Assembly (NCBI RefSeq): GCF_029227915.1
Contig: NC_079888.1
Location: 15,793,001-15,857,000 of the forward strand
Direction: 5' to 3'
From: Hydractinia symbiolongicarpus
Taxonomy: Eukaryota; Cnidaria; Hydrozoa; Anthoathecata; Hydractiniidae
DNA length: 64,000 nucleotides
A model generated the notes under the pieces. It worked only from the letters and a program-made list of their open reading frames with translations, was not told the origin of the DNA and ran no database searches. Below are positions 47,871-59,000 of this stretch, one piece after another; position 1 is the first letter of the stretch, and each line of letters starts with the position of its first letter. The translations under genes were made by a program, and so were the position numbers.

Positions 47871-48003
47871 CTAGACTGAATGCAGATCATGTAACACTCA
47901 TCTCGAACAGAGCTCTTAAAATGTTAATTTTGATATTTTATAGGTTACAAAATTATTTCTCCAATTCTTTTGACCACCTGATGAATTTATTTTTGTTAAT
48001 ATA

Positions 48004-48564
48004 ATGAGTAACGTAAGAAAAAATCTTGGTCTTCGCATTGAAGAATTTACATCACGTGACAACAGGCCTGGTTGGTGCTCTTCATCTGCAACCGAAATGC
48101 GTGGCGAACTAACTGATCGGTCGAAGAGTAAACACTGCATTGTAAGACATTGGTCAACGCTTGCGAGACTGCTGTCATTGTGTTTAGTAATTGTCACATG
48201 GAGTTTAGTATTGACACTTATGGAAAGAGAGGACAGAAAGATAGGTTACTATATGGTGTTTTTAACGACACTTGTCACGTTTTTTGAAACTATGTTTATA
48301 CTGCATCGTCTTTTCTGTGGTGTTGAACGAAAAAATACAAAATTGCATCATGTCTGGGATTTTTTATTAGGAGTAACAACATGGAAAAAACTTTTGTTGT
48401 ATGTTTTGCTAACCATACCAGCATTTGTTAACCCAAAAGAATGTCCGTTAACGTTAGCTTGTGGAATTGTTATCAATTTGATTGGGATAATTGACTTCAT
48501 ACATTTGTTTCGTGATAGAACTGAAAGAAAACCAATTCGATATCAGCAGCTTGGTGTATTATGA
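48004..48564 (+). CDS. Four-pass membrane protein, TMEM72-like, intronless
   Basis: A single open exon of 186 codons. A soluble N-terminus of about 42 residues (MSNVRKNLGLRIEEFTSRDN) precedes four hydrophobic segments: about 45-66 (STLARLLSLCLVIVTWSLVL), 75-98 (GYYMVFLTTLVTFFETMFIL), 121-141 (WKKLLLYVLLTIPAFV) and 147-170 (CPLTLACGIVINLIGIIDFI). A short basic tail follows. The spacing, the E in TM2 (FFETMF), and KLLLYVLLTIPAFVNP before TM3-4 recall vertebrate TMEM72 (KFLAYLLLSVACFLHP), a protein of unknown function. That similarity is from memory and modest. Coding is supported by composition and by clean hydrophobic spacing. AATAAA-like signals occur near 48806 and 48838. Lack of introns contrasts with every other gene here; it may be a retrocopy or simply intronless. 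Confidence 0.7.
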   Translation: MSNVRKNLGLRIEEFTSRDNRPGWCSSSATEMRGELTDRSKSKHCIVRHWSTLARLLSLCLVIVTWSLVLTLMEREDRKIGYYMVFLTTLVTFFETMFILHRLFCGVERKNTKLHHVWDFLLGVTTWKKLLLYVLLTIPAFVNPKECPLTLACGIVINLIGIIDFIHLFRDRTERKPIRYQQLGVL

Positions 48565-49662
48565 AAAACACATGTGTATGGGTTTGTTAGTGTTTTAAAA
48601 ATGCGAACTCATACTTTGATGTTTATATTTAATTTATTTTTGTAGAACTAATAGAAATGTAGCTGATTTGTAGTAATTTTTTTGCGTTCAAACTTTCACA
48701 AGATCGCCCAAAATTCCTAAGATGCACAAAATTGGTATTATTACGCGAAAAGGCAAAAAGTATAACGCGCGCACAAAACAAAGTTATGCAAAAATTGTAC
48801 GCTAAAAATAAATTGCTTTTTCTTTTTTTGGTTTGGAAATAAATATGCGTATATATTTATATATAATAAATATAAATATTCTAAAACGGCATTGCGCGAA
48901 ATTACACTTCCGTTGGGCGAAAGTTAATGCACACAAAAATCTTAGTTATTAAAGAGTTATTAATCTTTTGAATTTTACATATAATATGAAGATGATGCAC
49001 ATTGAAAATTCCTTAAAGAAAATTTAAATATAAAACGAATTACTATTATATACTATATATATTTATAATTTAGAAACGAATAATATGTATATTAAAGTTC
49101 GAGGTGGTGTCATGTGTATTTTATTAATATGCAATCTTAGATATTACGTTTTGTAAAATTGTGTTTAAATCTACCAGCTGTATGCCCGTGGAAGAATTAA
49201 CTGTATTCCTTATTCAATTGATGGAAAAAATACTAAAGTATAGGAATATGCAACAAAAAAAAACACTACCAGCAGTTGGATATTGGGCAGTCGAAATCTG
49301 CATTCTTCTGCATTGTTCTAAAGCAAATGGTGTAAAATTATGCAGAAATAACAACAATGAAACCTCAAGACTCCAACAATATTAAAGATGTACAACTGCT
49401 GCATTGTAAGATGTAAATTTAACTTTATTGAAATTGTTTACTTTGTTAAAGTGAAAAGTGAATTGGAAACGTGTTTATCAAAAGACATTGCAATACTGTG
49501 AAATTTAAACCACTAAAAATGTTATTCCAACAGATACCTTAAGAATAAAAATTGTTGCAACAAATTAATGCAGTTCAAGGGTGATAAAAAAAATTGATTT
49601 TGCATCATAAATTATTGCGGTTCCAAATGCTGACTGCTGCTTAAATAATTGTGTTTTGACAA
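48565..49662. other. 3' flank, no gene seen
   Basis: Very AT-rich sequence after the four-pass gene. The 74-codon open frame at 49161-49385 (MFKSTSCMPVEELTVFLIQL) has no family I recognise and is not supported by splice or promoter signals. Confidence 0.5.
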
Positions 49663-49896
49663 TTATTTGATAGTTTTGTGGCGTGAATGATAGCGATTTT
49701 ATTATTTGATAGTTTTGTGGCGTAAATGATAGCGATTTTATTATTTGATAGTTTTGTGGCGTAAATGATAGCGATTTTATTATTTGATGGTTTTGTGGCG
49801 TAAATGATAGCGATTTTATTATTTGATAGTTTTGTGGCGTAAATGATAGCGATTTTATTATTTGATGGTTTTGTGGCGTAAATGATGGCGATTTTA
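49663..49896. repeat. 39-bp minisatellite, 6 copies
   Basis: Six head-to-tail units of exactly 39 bp (TTATTTGATAGTTTTGTGGC followed by GTAAATGATAGCGATTTTA) begin at 49663, 49702, 49741, 49780, 49819 and 49858. Only scattered substitutions separate them (GTGAATG in unit 1; GATGG in units 4 and 6). Confidence 0.96.
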
Positions 49897-50700
49897 ATAT
49901 TTTATTATCAATTCATCACTACCCCTACCCCTAGTTTTCTCGGTGATTTTTCTACTTTTTATAGTTTGTAAAAAATGGCAAGCATTTTTGATATAAAGAA
50001 GTTCAATTAAAGCTTACTTTATCTCAATAAATAGGCTTGAAATAAATTAATATTTCAAAAAAAAAAAAAAAAAATAGATTCGTGAAAATAATTATTACTG
50101 AAAAACTTAAACTTTCGCGAAAAATAATATTCGCCAAATATCTCATGACTGGTTCGCGAAAATTAATTTTTTTTGTTGGACCTCACGAAAATAAGTCAAA
50201 ATTTAATCAACTTAAAGTTGATGTTGATTGTACCATGTATCGTATGTTGTGCTCGTGTTCGTACGGTCCTGGTCCTAATAATAGCGCTTCCTAATCATCA
50301 TTAACCGAGATTTGTCGTGATCACGTGATTACAAAGCAATCCAATAACGACTCAGCCATGTACTCGGTCGTCTAAACAATACGTTGTCTGCTGTTGCATT
50401 CTGTACATTGACATCTTAGCAACTTGATTGTACTGTTACTGTGGTAGCTGGTGAAAATTATTCTTTTATTTTTATCGCATTGCTGATTCTCGACGTGGTG
50501 TTGATGACGTAAGCCGTTTGCTGTTGTATTTTTTGTGCTGTAAAAGCTCGTGGAGGAATCTGTTAGTTGTTATAATTGCTGCGTTGTATTGTAGTATTAC
50601 TGTGGTGTTGGACGTAACGTAAAATTGTCAGCTGAATATACTAGCATTTTGAGAGTTATTTCCTATTCAGTTACTTGTGCCACTTATCTGAACAAGAGGA

Positions 50701-50892
50701 ATGACAGACAAAGCGTTATTAACAACTCTGTCCTTTCACGATTTATGTCAACAAATGGTGAATGCTGTATTTTCACTGGACACGGAGAAGAAGGAATACA
50801 GATTAAAAAAAGTGGAACTCTTCAAACGTTTTTTCAGCAAGAGGTATTTCGAATTAACAAGATTTCTTTACCTCCGTACAGCTCCCTCTTGA
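50701..50892 (+). CDS. Weak candidate first exon, DNA-ligase-IV-like N-terminus
   Basis: Following about 400 bp with promoter-like features (CACGTG at 50323, CCAAT at 50340), an ATG opens MTDKALLTTLSFHDLCQQMV...KKVELFKRFFSKR. The spacing of F.DLC and K...F..F recalls the start of DNA ligase IV (human VPFADLC...KIRHFREFL). An AAGAG/GTATTT donor at about 50838 could end the exon in phase 2. No continuation (the expected FYPAMRLLLP-type block) is found in the rest of the window. It may be an isolated first exon with the remainder beyond 64000, a gene fragment, or chance. An alternative overlapping frame is open at 50625-50975. Confidence 0.25.
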   Translation: MTDKALLTTLSFHDLCQQMVNAVFSLDTEKKEYRLKKVELFKRFFSKRYFELTRFLYLRTAPS

Positions 50893-50989
50893 TTCTATCA
50901 ATTTGTTTCCATAAAGCATATGAAGCGCCTTGTTTGCTTGTCGATGATTTACCAGGCTCTAAATTTGTTGTGTAATAAATGTACATTAA

Positions 50990-52040
50990 TTCGGCTTGTT
51001 TCTCCACCATAAGTGAACGGTGGCGAACGAGTTATTAGGAACCCTGGAATATGCGCGGGGACAAAACAACGATAATTTTGGTACTATGGCATCTATTTAA
51101 CCATCGTAGTAATGGATCGCCGTAGGGCGAACTGTCATCGGTCAGTTAGGGAGCGATCTTTATTCTTTGATATTATTTAGGTGTTTAGGCACAGCTTCGG
51201 TGCCAGTTTATCTATTGTTTTCACGAGGTAAGAACAACGGAAATCTTTGGATTAGGAAGATCATTCTCATTGACTCGAACATGCATGTTTGAGATGACTA
51301 TCTCCTTTAGTTTGCTACATAGGTACAAGTTCTTAGCAAAGGTGGCTAGTCTATATCGATGAAGGAACACAGTGGAGCAGATCCATGCGCGTAGGTTGTT
51401 TTTTGATTTGACAATTTAACTTATCCTATTTAAACAAAGGAAAAGTTGTCTGGCGGTCGGACCGTACTAGTGTTCCCATGCATTCAATAGTTTTTCAAAA
51501 ACAATGTAAAAATGGAAAGATTAACTGGGTGCGAGATTTAAACCAGACTGCAAATTCTCGCACACGATCGGCTTGAAATGAACTCGGGCGGTCGATTATT
51601 CAAAAAGTTGTGATCTTTAAATATGAAATTTTTCACAGATTGCTATCATCTACAACTAAAAATATATTTTTAAAGCTGTCCAGTACTAAAGTATTCTGTG
51701 TTGCCGACAAACAAAGCTAACAATCTGGTATTTTGGACTCATATTTTTGTGACCCATAAGTAAGTTAGAGAACAAAAAGAGTATAGCTAGCTATACATGT
51801 GTGATGCGACATAATGATTCCATCATTACTTTTGTGTATCTAACAAAAGATCATCTTTATCGATACTTTCGCATGTAGAAATCATGTTGAATAGGGATTT
51901 CTTTAATGAAATTTCTGTTGCCGTAGGAAATATTATTTGTTTCAAGCCATAAGAACTGTTCATCTTATTCTTTTTGTGTAAATTGATCTTCGATTGTCAC
52001 GTTGCAAGTAACGTTATTTAGACATTTACCCACTAACATT
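50990..52040. other. Intergenic, nothing recognised
   Basis: No open frame with family similarity, no tRNA, no obvious repeat. Composition is slightly less AT-rich near 51000-51200. Confidence 0.4.
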
Positions 52041-52746
52041 TTTTTGCTACAATACGCAACCAAAATATGGCGTAAACCTTTTTTCTGCTACAATACGCAA
52101 CCAAGATATGGCGTTAACCTTTTTTCTGCTACAATACGCAACCAAAATATGGCGTAAACCTTTTTTTTTGCTGCAATACGTAACCGAAATATGGCGTAAA
52201 CCTTTTTTCTGCTACAATACGCAACCAAGATATGGCGTTAACCTTTTTTCTGCTACAATACGCAACCAAAATATGGCGTTAACCTTTTTTCTGCTACAAT
52301 ATGCAACCAAAATATGGCGTAAACCTTTTTTCTGCTACAATACGCAACCAAAATATGGCGTAAACCTTTTTTCTGCTGCAATACGCAACAGAAATATGGC
52401 GTAAACCTTTTTTCTGCTAAAATACGCAACCGAAATATGGCGTAAACCTTTTTTCTGCTAAAATACGCAACCGAAATATGGCGTAAACCTTTTTTTCTGC
52501 TGCAATACGTAACCGAAATATGGCGTAAACCTTTTTTTTGCTGCAATACGCAACCAAAATATGGCGTAAACCTTTTTTTCTGCTGCAATACGCAACCGAA
52601 ATATGGCGTAAACCTTTTTTTTGCTGCAATACGCAACCGAAATATGGCGTAAACCTTTTATTCTGCTACAATACGCAACCGAAATATGGCGTAAACCTTT
52701 TATTCTGCTACAATACGCAACCGAAGTATGGCGTAAACCTTTTATT
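52041..52746. repeat. ~41-bp minisatellite, about 17 copies
   Basis: A unit of about 41 bp (TGCTACAATACGCAACCAAA followed by ATATGGCGTAAACCTTTTTTC) occurs 17 times in direct orientation; copies are told apart by CTACAATA/CTGCAATA/CTAAAATA, CCAAA/CCGAA and TAAACC/TTAACC variants. Because the period drifts around a multiple of three minus one, long open frames appear on both strands; they are not genes. Confidence 0.95.
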
Positions 52747-54759
52747 TCTGCAAGCAATATTGCCACATACTTGGAAGGTGTCAACTGCGACAAGAAGAAA
52801 TTGTTGCTTGCACAACTTCTTAACTCTAAATAAAGCACACTTAGAAATGATTAAAAACTGTCGATTTTTCAAAAATATAGGTTGGAACAATTAAAATGTT
52901 TCAGTACAAATATACATTTTGTTTATAGACGTGTGCTACTTCAAAAATTTTAACTAAATTTTCGGACAAAATGAAATACATATCTTTTACCTGGTCCTGT
53001 GGATCTGGTTAGCCGGGCGGAAAAGCCACCATAAAAATATGTTCGCACCTAAAGTTCTTTTAAAATTGAATTGATTGGTCAATCAGTTGGGTTTTTTTCG
53101 TAGAATTTCCTGGTCGAAGAAAGTAAGATTTTCACTCCCAAGACAACAAATAACGTAATCAAGCTCTTAAGCTACGTGCATCCGATCCAATATTTCATCC
53201 AACATTGGATAATTTATTTAACCACATTACACGGAACGGTATGGGTGGTAACGACCTGTACCATTGCCGAACAGAACACTTGTGTGTGCTGAAATACAGT
53301 CACGTGGAATGGATAAATTGTCCAAATTTTGTAGCTAGTTTTATGGAATCAATTTTTTTCTGTTCAGTGTGTAAATTATAGCTACTTCTCCAGTACGAAA
53401 GTTGCATTTGTTGCCAAGTGATGCGACTTGCGTCAGCAAGATACTTGTGGCACACGCTTAACCTTCCTGCACTACCCAGTTCCACTATTTCGTGTAAGGG
53501 TGTTGAGATGGTACGACCTTAGAACTAAACTTATAACAGAGAAAGGCTTAGAAGTGTTAAACACTTTAAGCAGTGGGGGCAGAAAAGCATTTCGACATAA
53601 AGTTAGATAATTATGGTTCTACAGACTTACATAAGAGCGATTAAAATACAAATATTCTCCTTTTATATACTACCAACTCTATCGGCCAAGATGTTTCTTT
53701 TGGCGTCTACATCTTTGCCCCTGCAATTCTTCGTCAACCAAGATACATTTATTTCTCTCTCCAAGGATGATGCTCTCTTTGCGTCTTATGAGTTGAAAGT
53801 AATATTTTCATCTCGAACTTGAATGGATACAGTTGTTGCACCATACGGTATTTTAAGTGGTTTCGAATAGAATTTGGATATAGAGCTGTTATTAAAACAT
53901 TTTATTCTGTTGTATATTCTCAGATGTTTATCCTACTTTAGTCATCAAAGTGGAAAAGCGTAGTATTTCTTAGGTAAAACAAAATCTTGTATCTTTTCTT
54001 GAACAAAATATTTTTGAAAGATATTGTTTGAATCAATTTCAATTTTAATGCTTTCTTTAGAAAACTACTGTTTTTTGTATGAAAAAATTAGCTCTTCTAA
54101 ATTTTTCATCCGCCTTCACCAGTTCAAAATATAGACAACAACAGTAGTTACGATACAGTTATGATGCTTTTTAAAGTACTTTTATGATAGGTGTGATTTC
54201 AATTTCTGTATTATTTTTTTTTCTTAATGGTAAGAAGTCAATTTCATTTTCCTGTTTCTGAAATAATTAGTGTAAATGGCAGCTATTCAGTATTGAAACA
54301 TTATACTTATCCCAAATCAACGACATTTAAACACTTCTAAGAGCATTTCTAAGAGCTTCGTCAAGTTGCAAATCTTCGTCCACAATATCGCCATATGGTT
54401 TCGCCTTTTGTTTTTTCGCAATGACAATATGTAAACTCTCGGATTGCTAAGCTCCTCCGTGTAAGTATCATCAAGTACATTCAAAATGAAAGGATAGTAT
54501 GGAAACAATAGCTGATGAGCATACTTTTCTGGCTAAGTGTATCAGTTGGTATATATATGATCGAACACAAGAACGAACCATAAGTTTTTATTAAGAATTC
54601 AAGAGAAGTATTGGTGCGTGATGTGTATAGAGGAATGCAATTGGCTAACATTAACTCATGATTCATTATAACAGGTACGTTGATTTTCATGGTCCTCGTT
54701 TCATTTTTTAAGATGTCCAACTGATATGCTTAAACATCTGCATCGCACATTATATAGCC
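52747..54759. other. Intergenic, no supported gene
   Basis: Open frames at 53428-53610, 53613-53822, 54317-54508 and 54481-54720 show no recognisable family and no consistent splice partners. No RNA gene seen. Confidence 0.4.
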
Positions 54760-55534
54760 TAGCCTTGTGGTAGAGTGTTCGCTGCCAGTGCGGGAAGTCT
54801 TAGAATCAAACTCCGGCTGAGTCATGCCTGAGACTATGAAAGTGTGAATCTATCCTTTTTGCTTAGCGCTCAGCATAAAAATAGGATTGATATCTTAGGC
54901 GGTTGTCTAGTTAAGACTGTGCTTGCACGACTTTCGTAGCTTAATTGGGAGCTTTAAATGCACTAGAACCCAGTTCACTGGACCCTTATTAATAGAAGTA
55001 CCAATAGAAACTGAAGAGGCTATCCTTGGTAAATAATTTCTATAATACAATTTCTGAAAATTGTATAATTTTTATTACGATCAAGCATGTTTTTCTGGTT
55101 TTTGCATATTTTTGTTTTCTGGTAACCTTTCGTATAATTATTATTTAAAAATGTTCTTTAAAGCCACAATTCATGACATAGATGGTTTTTTAAGCAGAAA
55201 ATTTTCTATAATTCCAAAAATGTATTTGCAATCTTGATCATGCTCAAACAGGAGTCTTACCCAGGATAGCCTTTTCAGTTCCTTTTGGTACTGCTATCAA
55301 CGAAGGTCCAGCGAAGGAGTCCTAGTACATTTAAAACTCCCATCTGAGCTACGAAAATCGCGCAAGCACAGTAATTGCTCAACTAGACAACCTCCTAAGA
55401 TATCAATGCTATTCTCATGCTGAGCGCTAAGCAGAAAGAATAGGATCCAACTTTTATAGTCTCTGGCATGACTCGGTCGGGGTTTTGAACCCAAGACCTC
55501 CCGCACTGAAAGCGAACGCTCTACGACAAGGCTA
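54760..55534. mobile_element. Inverted pair of tRNA-headed SINE-like repeats
   Basis: The left arm 54760-55030 (plus) and right arm 55261-55534 (reverse complement) are the same ~270-bp element facing tail to tail across a 230-bp spacer. Each starts with a tRNA-like head (TAGCCTTGTSGTAGAG.GTTCGCT). The right arm keeps a perfect B box (GGTTCAAAACC); the left one is decayed (GAATCAAACTC). Shared internal strings include GCTTAGCGCTCAGCAT, ATATCTTAGG.GGTTGTCTAGTT and GAAAAGGCTATCC-like ends. No coding capacity. Confidence 0.8.
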
Positions 55535-55891
55535 CCAAGTACCAAGGCTTACAAGTAAAAATAATAAATAGGCTAAAAGAGATTTTCTGATGCGAGTTAT
55601 TATTACATACTATACTTTTATGGATGCTCTCGTCAGCATAAATTACAAAATTATAGTAATTGTTACTGCCAATAACTTGGTTGGTTAGTACTAGTGTTAA
55701 CAGTATTTGTTAAACATGTCCGTGTTTTGAACTAAAGCACAGACCTTCCCCAACCACTTCGTCACACGCTAACATGTTGTAAACACAAAGCTAGCTGTAC
55801 TATGACGACAATAGAGGTTAGTCAACATATGAACCTCTAGTACCAACATCTAGCTTTCAAATCTCACTTTTTTTGATAAAAAATTTAATTG

Positions 55892-56042
55892 AACTAGTCG
55901 TTAGCCCGTGGAAAAATCCACGGGTTCGCCTGTCCTTTTTTATACCGCATTGCGTGCTCCTCGCTACTTGCGCAGCTAAACTACTATTTTACGTGACAGA
56001 CAGACAAACGGAAAGACTTATACGGGTATTATAATATAGATA
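55892..56042. repeat. Dispersed stem-loop repeat, copy 2
   Basis: Starts AACTAGTCGTTAGCCCGTGG, forms a 7-bp hairpin (CCCGTGG-AAAAAT-CCACGGG) and ends TACGGGTATTATAATATAGAT. Matches the copy at 15700-15813 at both ends, with extra sequence in the middle. Confidence 0.75.
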
Positions 56043-59000
56043 GTACCGGTAGCTACTATTTCTTAACGCAAATATAATGTCATGTACCGTCTGCTCTTTT
56101 TCTTGTTTTTGGTAATTTGTGAACATATACACAATTTGTCATGCCGAGTCTCCCAGCTAGCTCATGTGTAAAACCTTAATATTTTTTTCAATATGAGTGT
56201 GGCGCCATTTTTTTCTTTTTGACGGGTCCAGTCTCCTTTTATATCTACTTTTTTTATTAGGTACCTAGATTGTCTTTTATTTTCTGCCCACAAGCATCTT
56301 AATTACAAGAATGAATTTTCCGTTTGCAATGATATTTTTTCTGCAAACAAATTTCACAATAACATTTTGTAAAAGCAAAAAATTATTGCGGTTACAAAGT
56401 AAACGAGACCACATTAGATTAAACGTCAAATAATAAACGTCATTTGATGTCGTCGTATTTTCAGTCGTGATTCAACTAATGTCGGTATGACGTTGATTTG
56501 ACGTCAAAAATGATTGGACCAAAACCGGAATTTACAGTGGTTGCTGTTTCATTGGGAATATTTTGTAGTAGTTGACAATGAAAAATTTAGTTCTTATTTT
56601 TAGAAGATAGTGACGGGGAGATGTTTTGACAAAACGAATCAAATTGTAACTAACGACAATGTGACGTAAAAATTGGTAAAAAGTGTCGCTATGAAAATAA
56701 CACAGGAAAACTAATTCTCTATTGAATAATGAACTAAAACTCGACGGAAAGGAAGACTCTACGGTTGCAAGTAATCCCTATCGCATGGGTTTTGTGGGAT
56801 TTAGCTTTATCATGTTTTGTCCAACATTCTAAAGTTTAAAATGCAATGAAGTATAGGAAGGATTACTGTTTGTTAAAAAGACTTCCTTGGTTAAGAAAGA
56901 AACAGCAGCAGCTTTATATCTTAAGGAACGCCATTGCCATAATGGCTAGAAATAAATTAACTTATAATTTAATATAATTCCATTCAAGGTTTGCTTTCCC
57001 GTCCCTTCGGAATCACGTCAACATTTCATATTGTAGTACGATGTGTTGTCGATTCTTTGAATTTTGTCACAATATCTGACGTCAACGTTCTAAAAATTAA
57101 AACTAGTATCGGGAGAATTTGATATGCCGAACGTGATGTATTACATTGCATTTATGTCGCTTACACATCACCATGGTCGATGTTGGAACAGGTCTTGATT
57201 TTTAAAGTTTTTAAGTACTATGTAAATTTCGAAATCTTTCAATCTGTAGTAGGCTTTCCATTGCAAATATCAATTGTTTTCAGTCTTTTTAGTCAACGGA
57301 TATAAGACGTGAAGTCTTCAGATGTAGACTAACAATTGTAATAAGACTAATAATTTGCGCAATAAAGAATAATAATTTACAGCATCCATTTGAAAGATAA
57401 AGGGTGACACAAAATATATGTGACGTCATCGTCTTATGTTCTGTGTTTTCGACCTGACTAATCCTGTCTATATAAAAATTATTTTGCGCAATATTTCTTT
57501 TTATTCACGGTCAAAATAATCAGCATGAAAAAAGTTGTGCAACACGTTCGTTTATCCAATAGATGTCGTGCGTTGTATCGTGACAAGATTTTTAAACCTC
57601 TATTATGGAGAGTATAATTGCAAACCTCTACTACGGAGTATGCATACTGTATACATATTGCTGTTTTGGCGCCTGTCATAGTCAATTATTTATCAAACAA
57701 GAAAGATTTAAGTATTTAAAAATAAGCTTGAAGGATTTAAAATTGTGAAAGAAAGAAAAGAAAAATTCCGAAGTTAAAAGATAACATCAACCTAATAATA
57801 AAATGGAAATGTTTTTCTTGCAAACACTTTTTTGCTTGCACACCACTTACACACCAGCTCCACCCCTATCGTTTCTAAAGTATTTTAGTTCTCGTACAAA
57901 TAAAGTTAGTCGCAAATGCATAGAAAGTTCTATTCACATTTTTCGTTTCAGGCTGATGTCAAACACCCAAAGCTTGGTAAAATTTAAATATAATTTTAAG
58001 ACTAGAGAAAAAAAAAGTGACCTTTATTCTGCTAAAAGTTTTTTCCATGTATAATGTTAATCTATGTCTCTTTATTTATGCCTAAAAAACGGGAAAAACA
58101 GTCTTCAAATCTGTTAATCAACTTTAAGATTTCATCTAAAAGCACCTCCTTTACCATGCTTGAGAATATCCAGATCAGAAAACCCACAAATGACGTTGTT
58201 GTAGCGGATATATTCCAGAGAATAAACAAAACTTCAAATCACTTTTAAGGTTTCAAAAATATGAAGTGTGAGGAAATAACTTAAAAAGTTTCTTGTCAAT
58301 GTTTTGTTTTCTTAACCCCTTTAAAATCGGGAGAATATTCACCTTCTTTCTGTGAGATTATTACTTTTTTTAAATCAATAACAATGAATGGAAAGTATTT
58401 AAAAGAAAACAACGTTCGTCATTTAGGATCCTTACTCCTCATAAGGATTAAGAACTGAAATACGCTAATTGCGATATTTCGAGCATAAGCTTGTTGTTAA
58501 TTTCAAAGATCAGACAACCAAAACAGGATAAAAGTACGTGAGAAAATAAAAGCCTCACACTGTATAAAATAAACAACGTGAGATGAAGCAACAGACAAAT
58601 AAATAATAAATATCTTAAACAGATAACTGATGTAAACTGAGAAGAAAGAAATGATGACCTTTGTTAAACTACGTTCTAGGTTTTACACGTAATTTAGGTG
58701 TGAACTGTATCAATTTTTAACTTTTGTGTCGTCTAAGCAAACACAATGTCATCATTAAATTCTGTGGACGTTTTTGTCACGGCTTGGGCTTGAAATCGAA
58801 AGTGAGTAGCTAAGTAAGTTTATAGTGGGAAGAAAAAATTCATCATTGCTTTATACAAGATTGCAAATTCTTAAAGTTATTTAATCTTCTTTTAACAAAA
58901 CAAAATGAGTAATGTAAACATGTTTTTGAATTTCTTGTCAACAAAGATATCCCTCATCTTAAAAACACCTACGTTCAGTTGTAATCCCATCAATACGCTT

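Noticed and set aside
49663-49896. CRISPR-like repeat array
   Set aside because: Units are contiguous 39-mers without unique spacers, in a eukaryotic genome; a minisatellite.
52108-52894. Several 60-127 codon open frames on both strands (repeats of YGVNLFS.. and RHISVAYCS..)
   Set aside because: They are frames through the 41-bp minisatellite.
53428-53610. 60-codon open frame ending LNTLSSGGRKAFRHKVR
   Set aside because: Looks protein-like for a short stretch, but no family, promoter or splice partner could be identified.
54505-54540. CTGATGAG as a hammerhead ribozyme core
   Set aside because: No matching GAAA core or closing stem after it.
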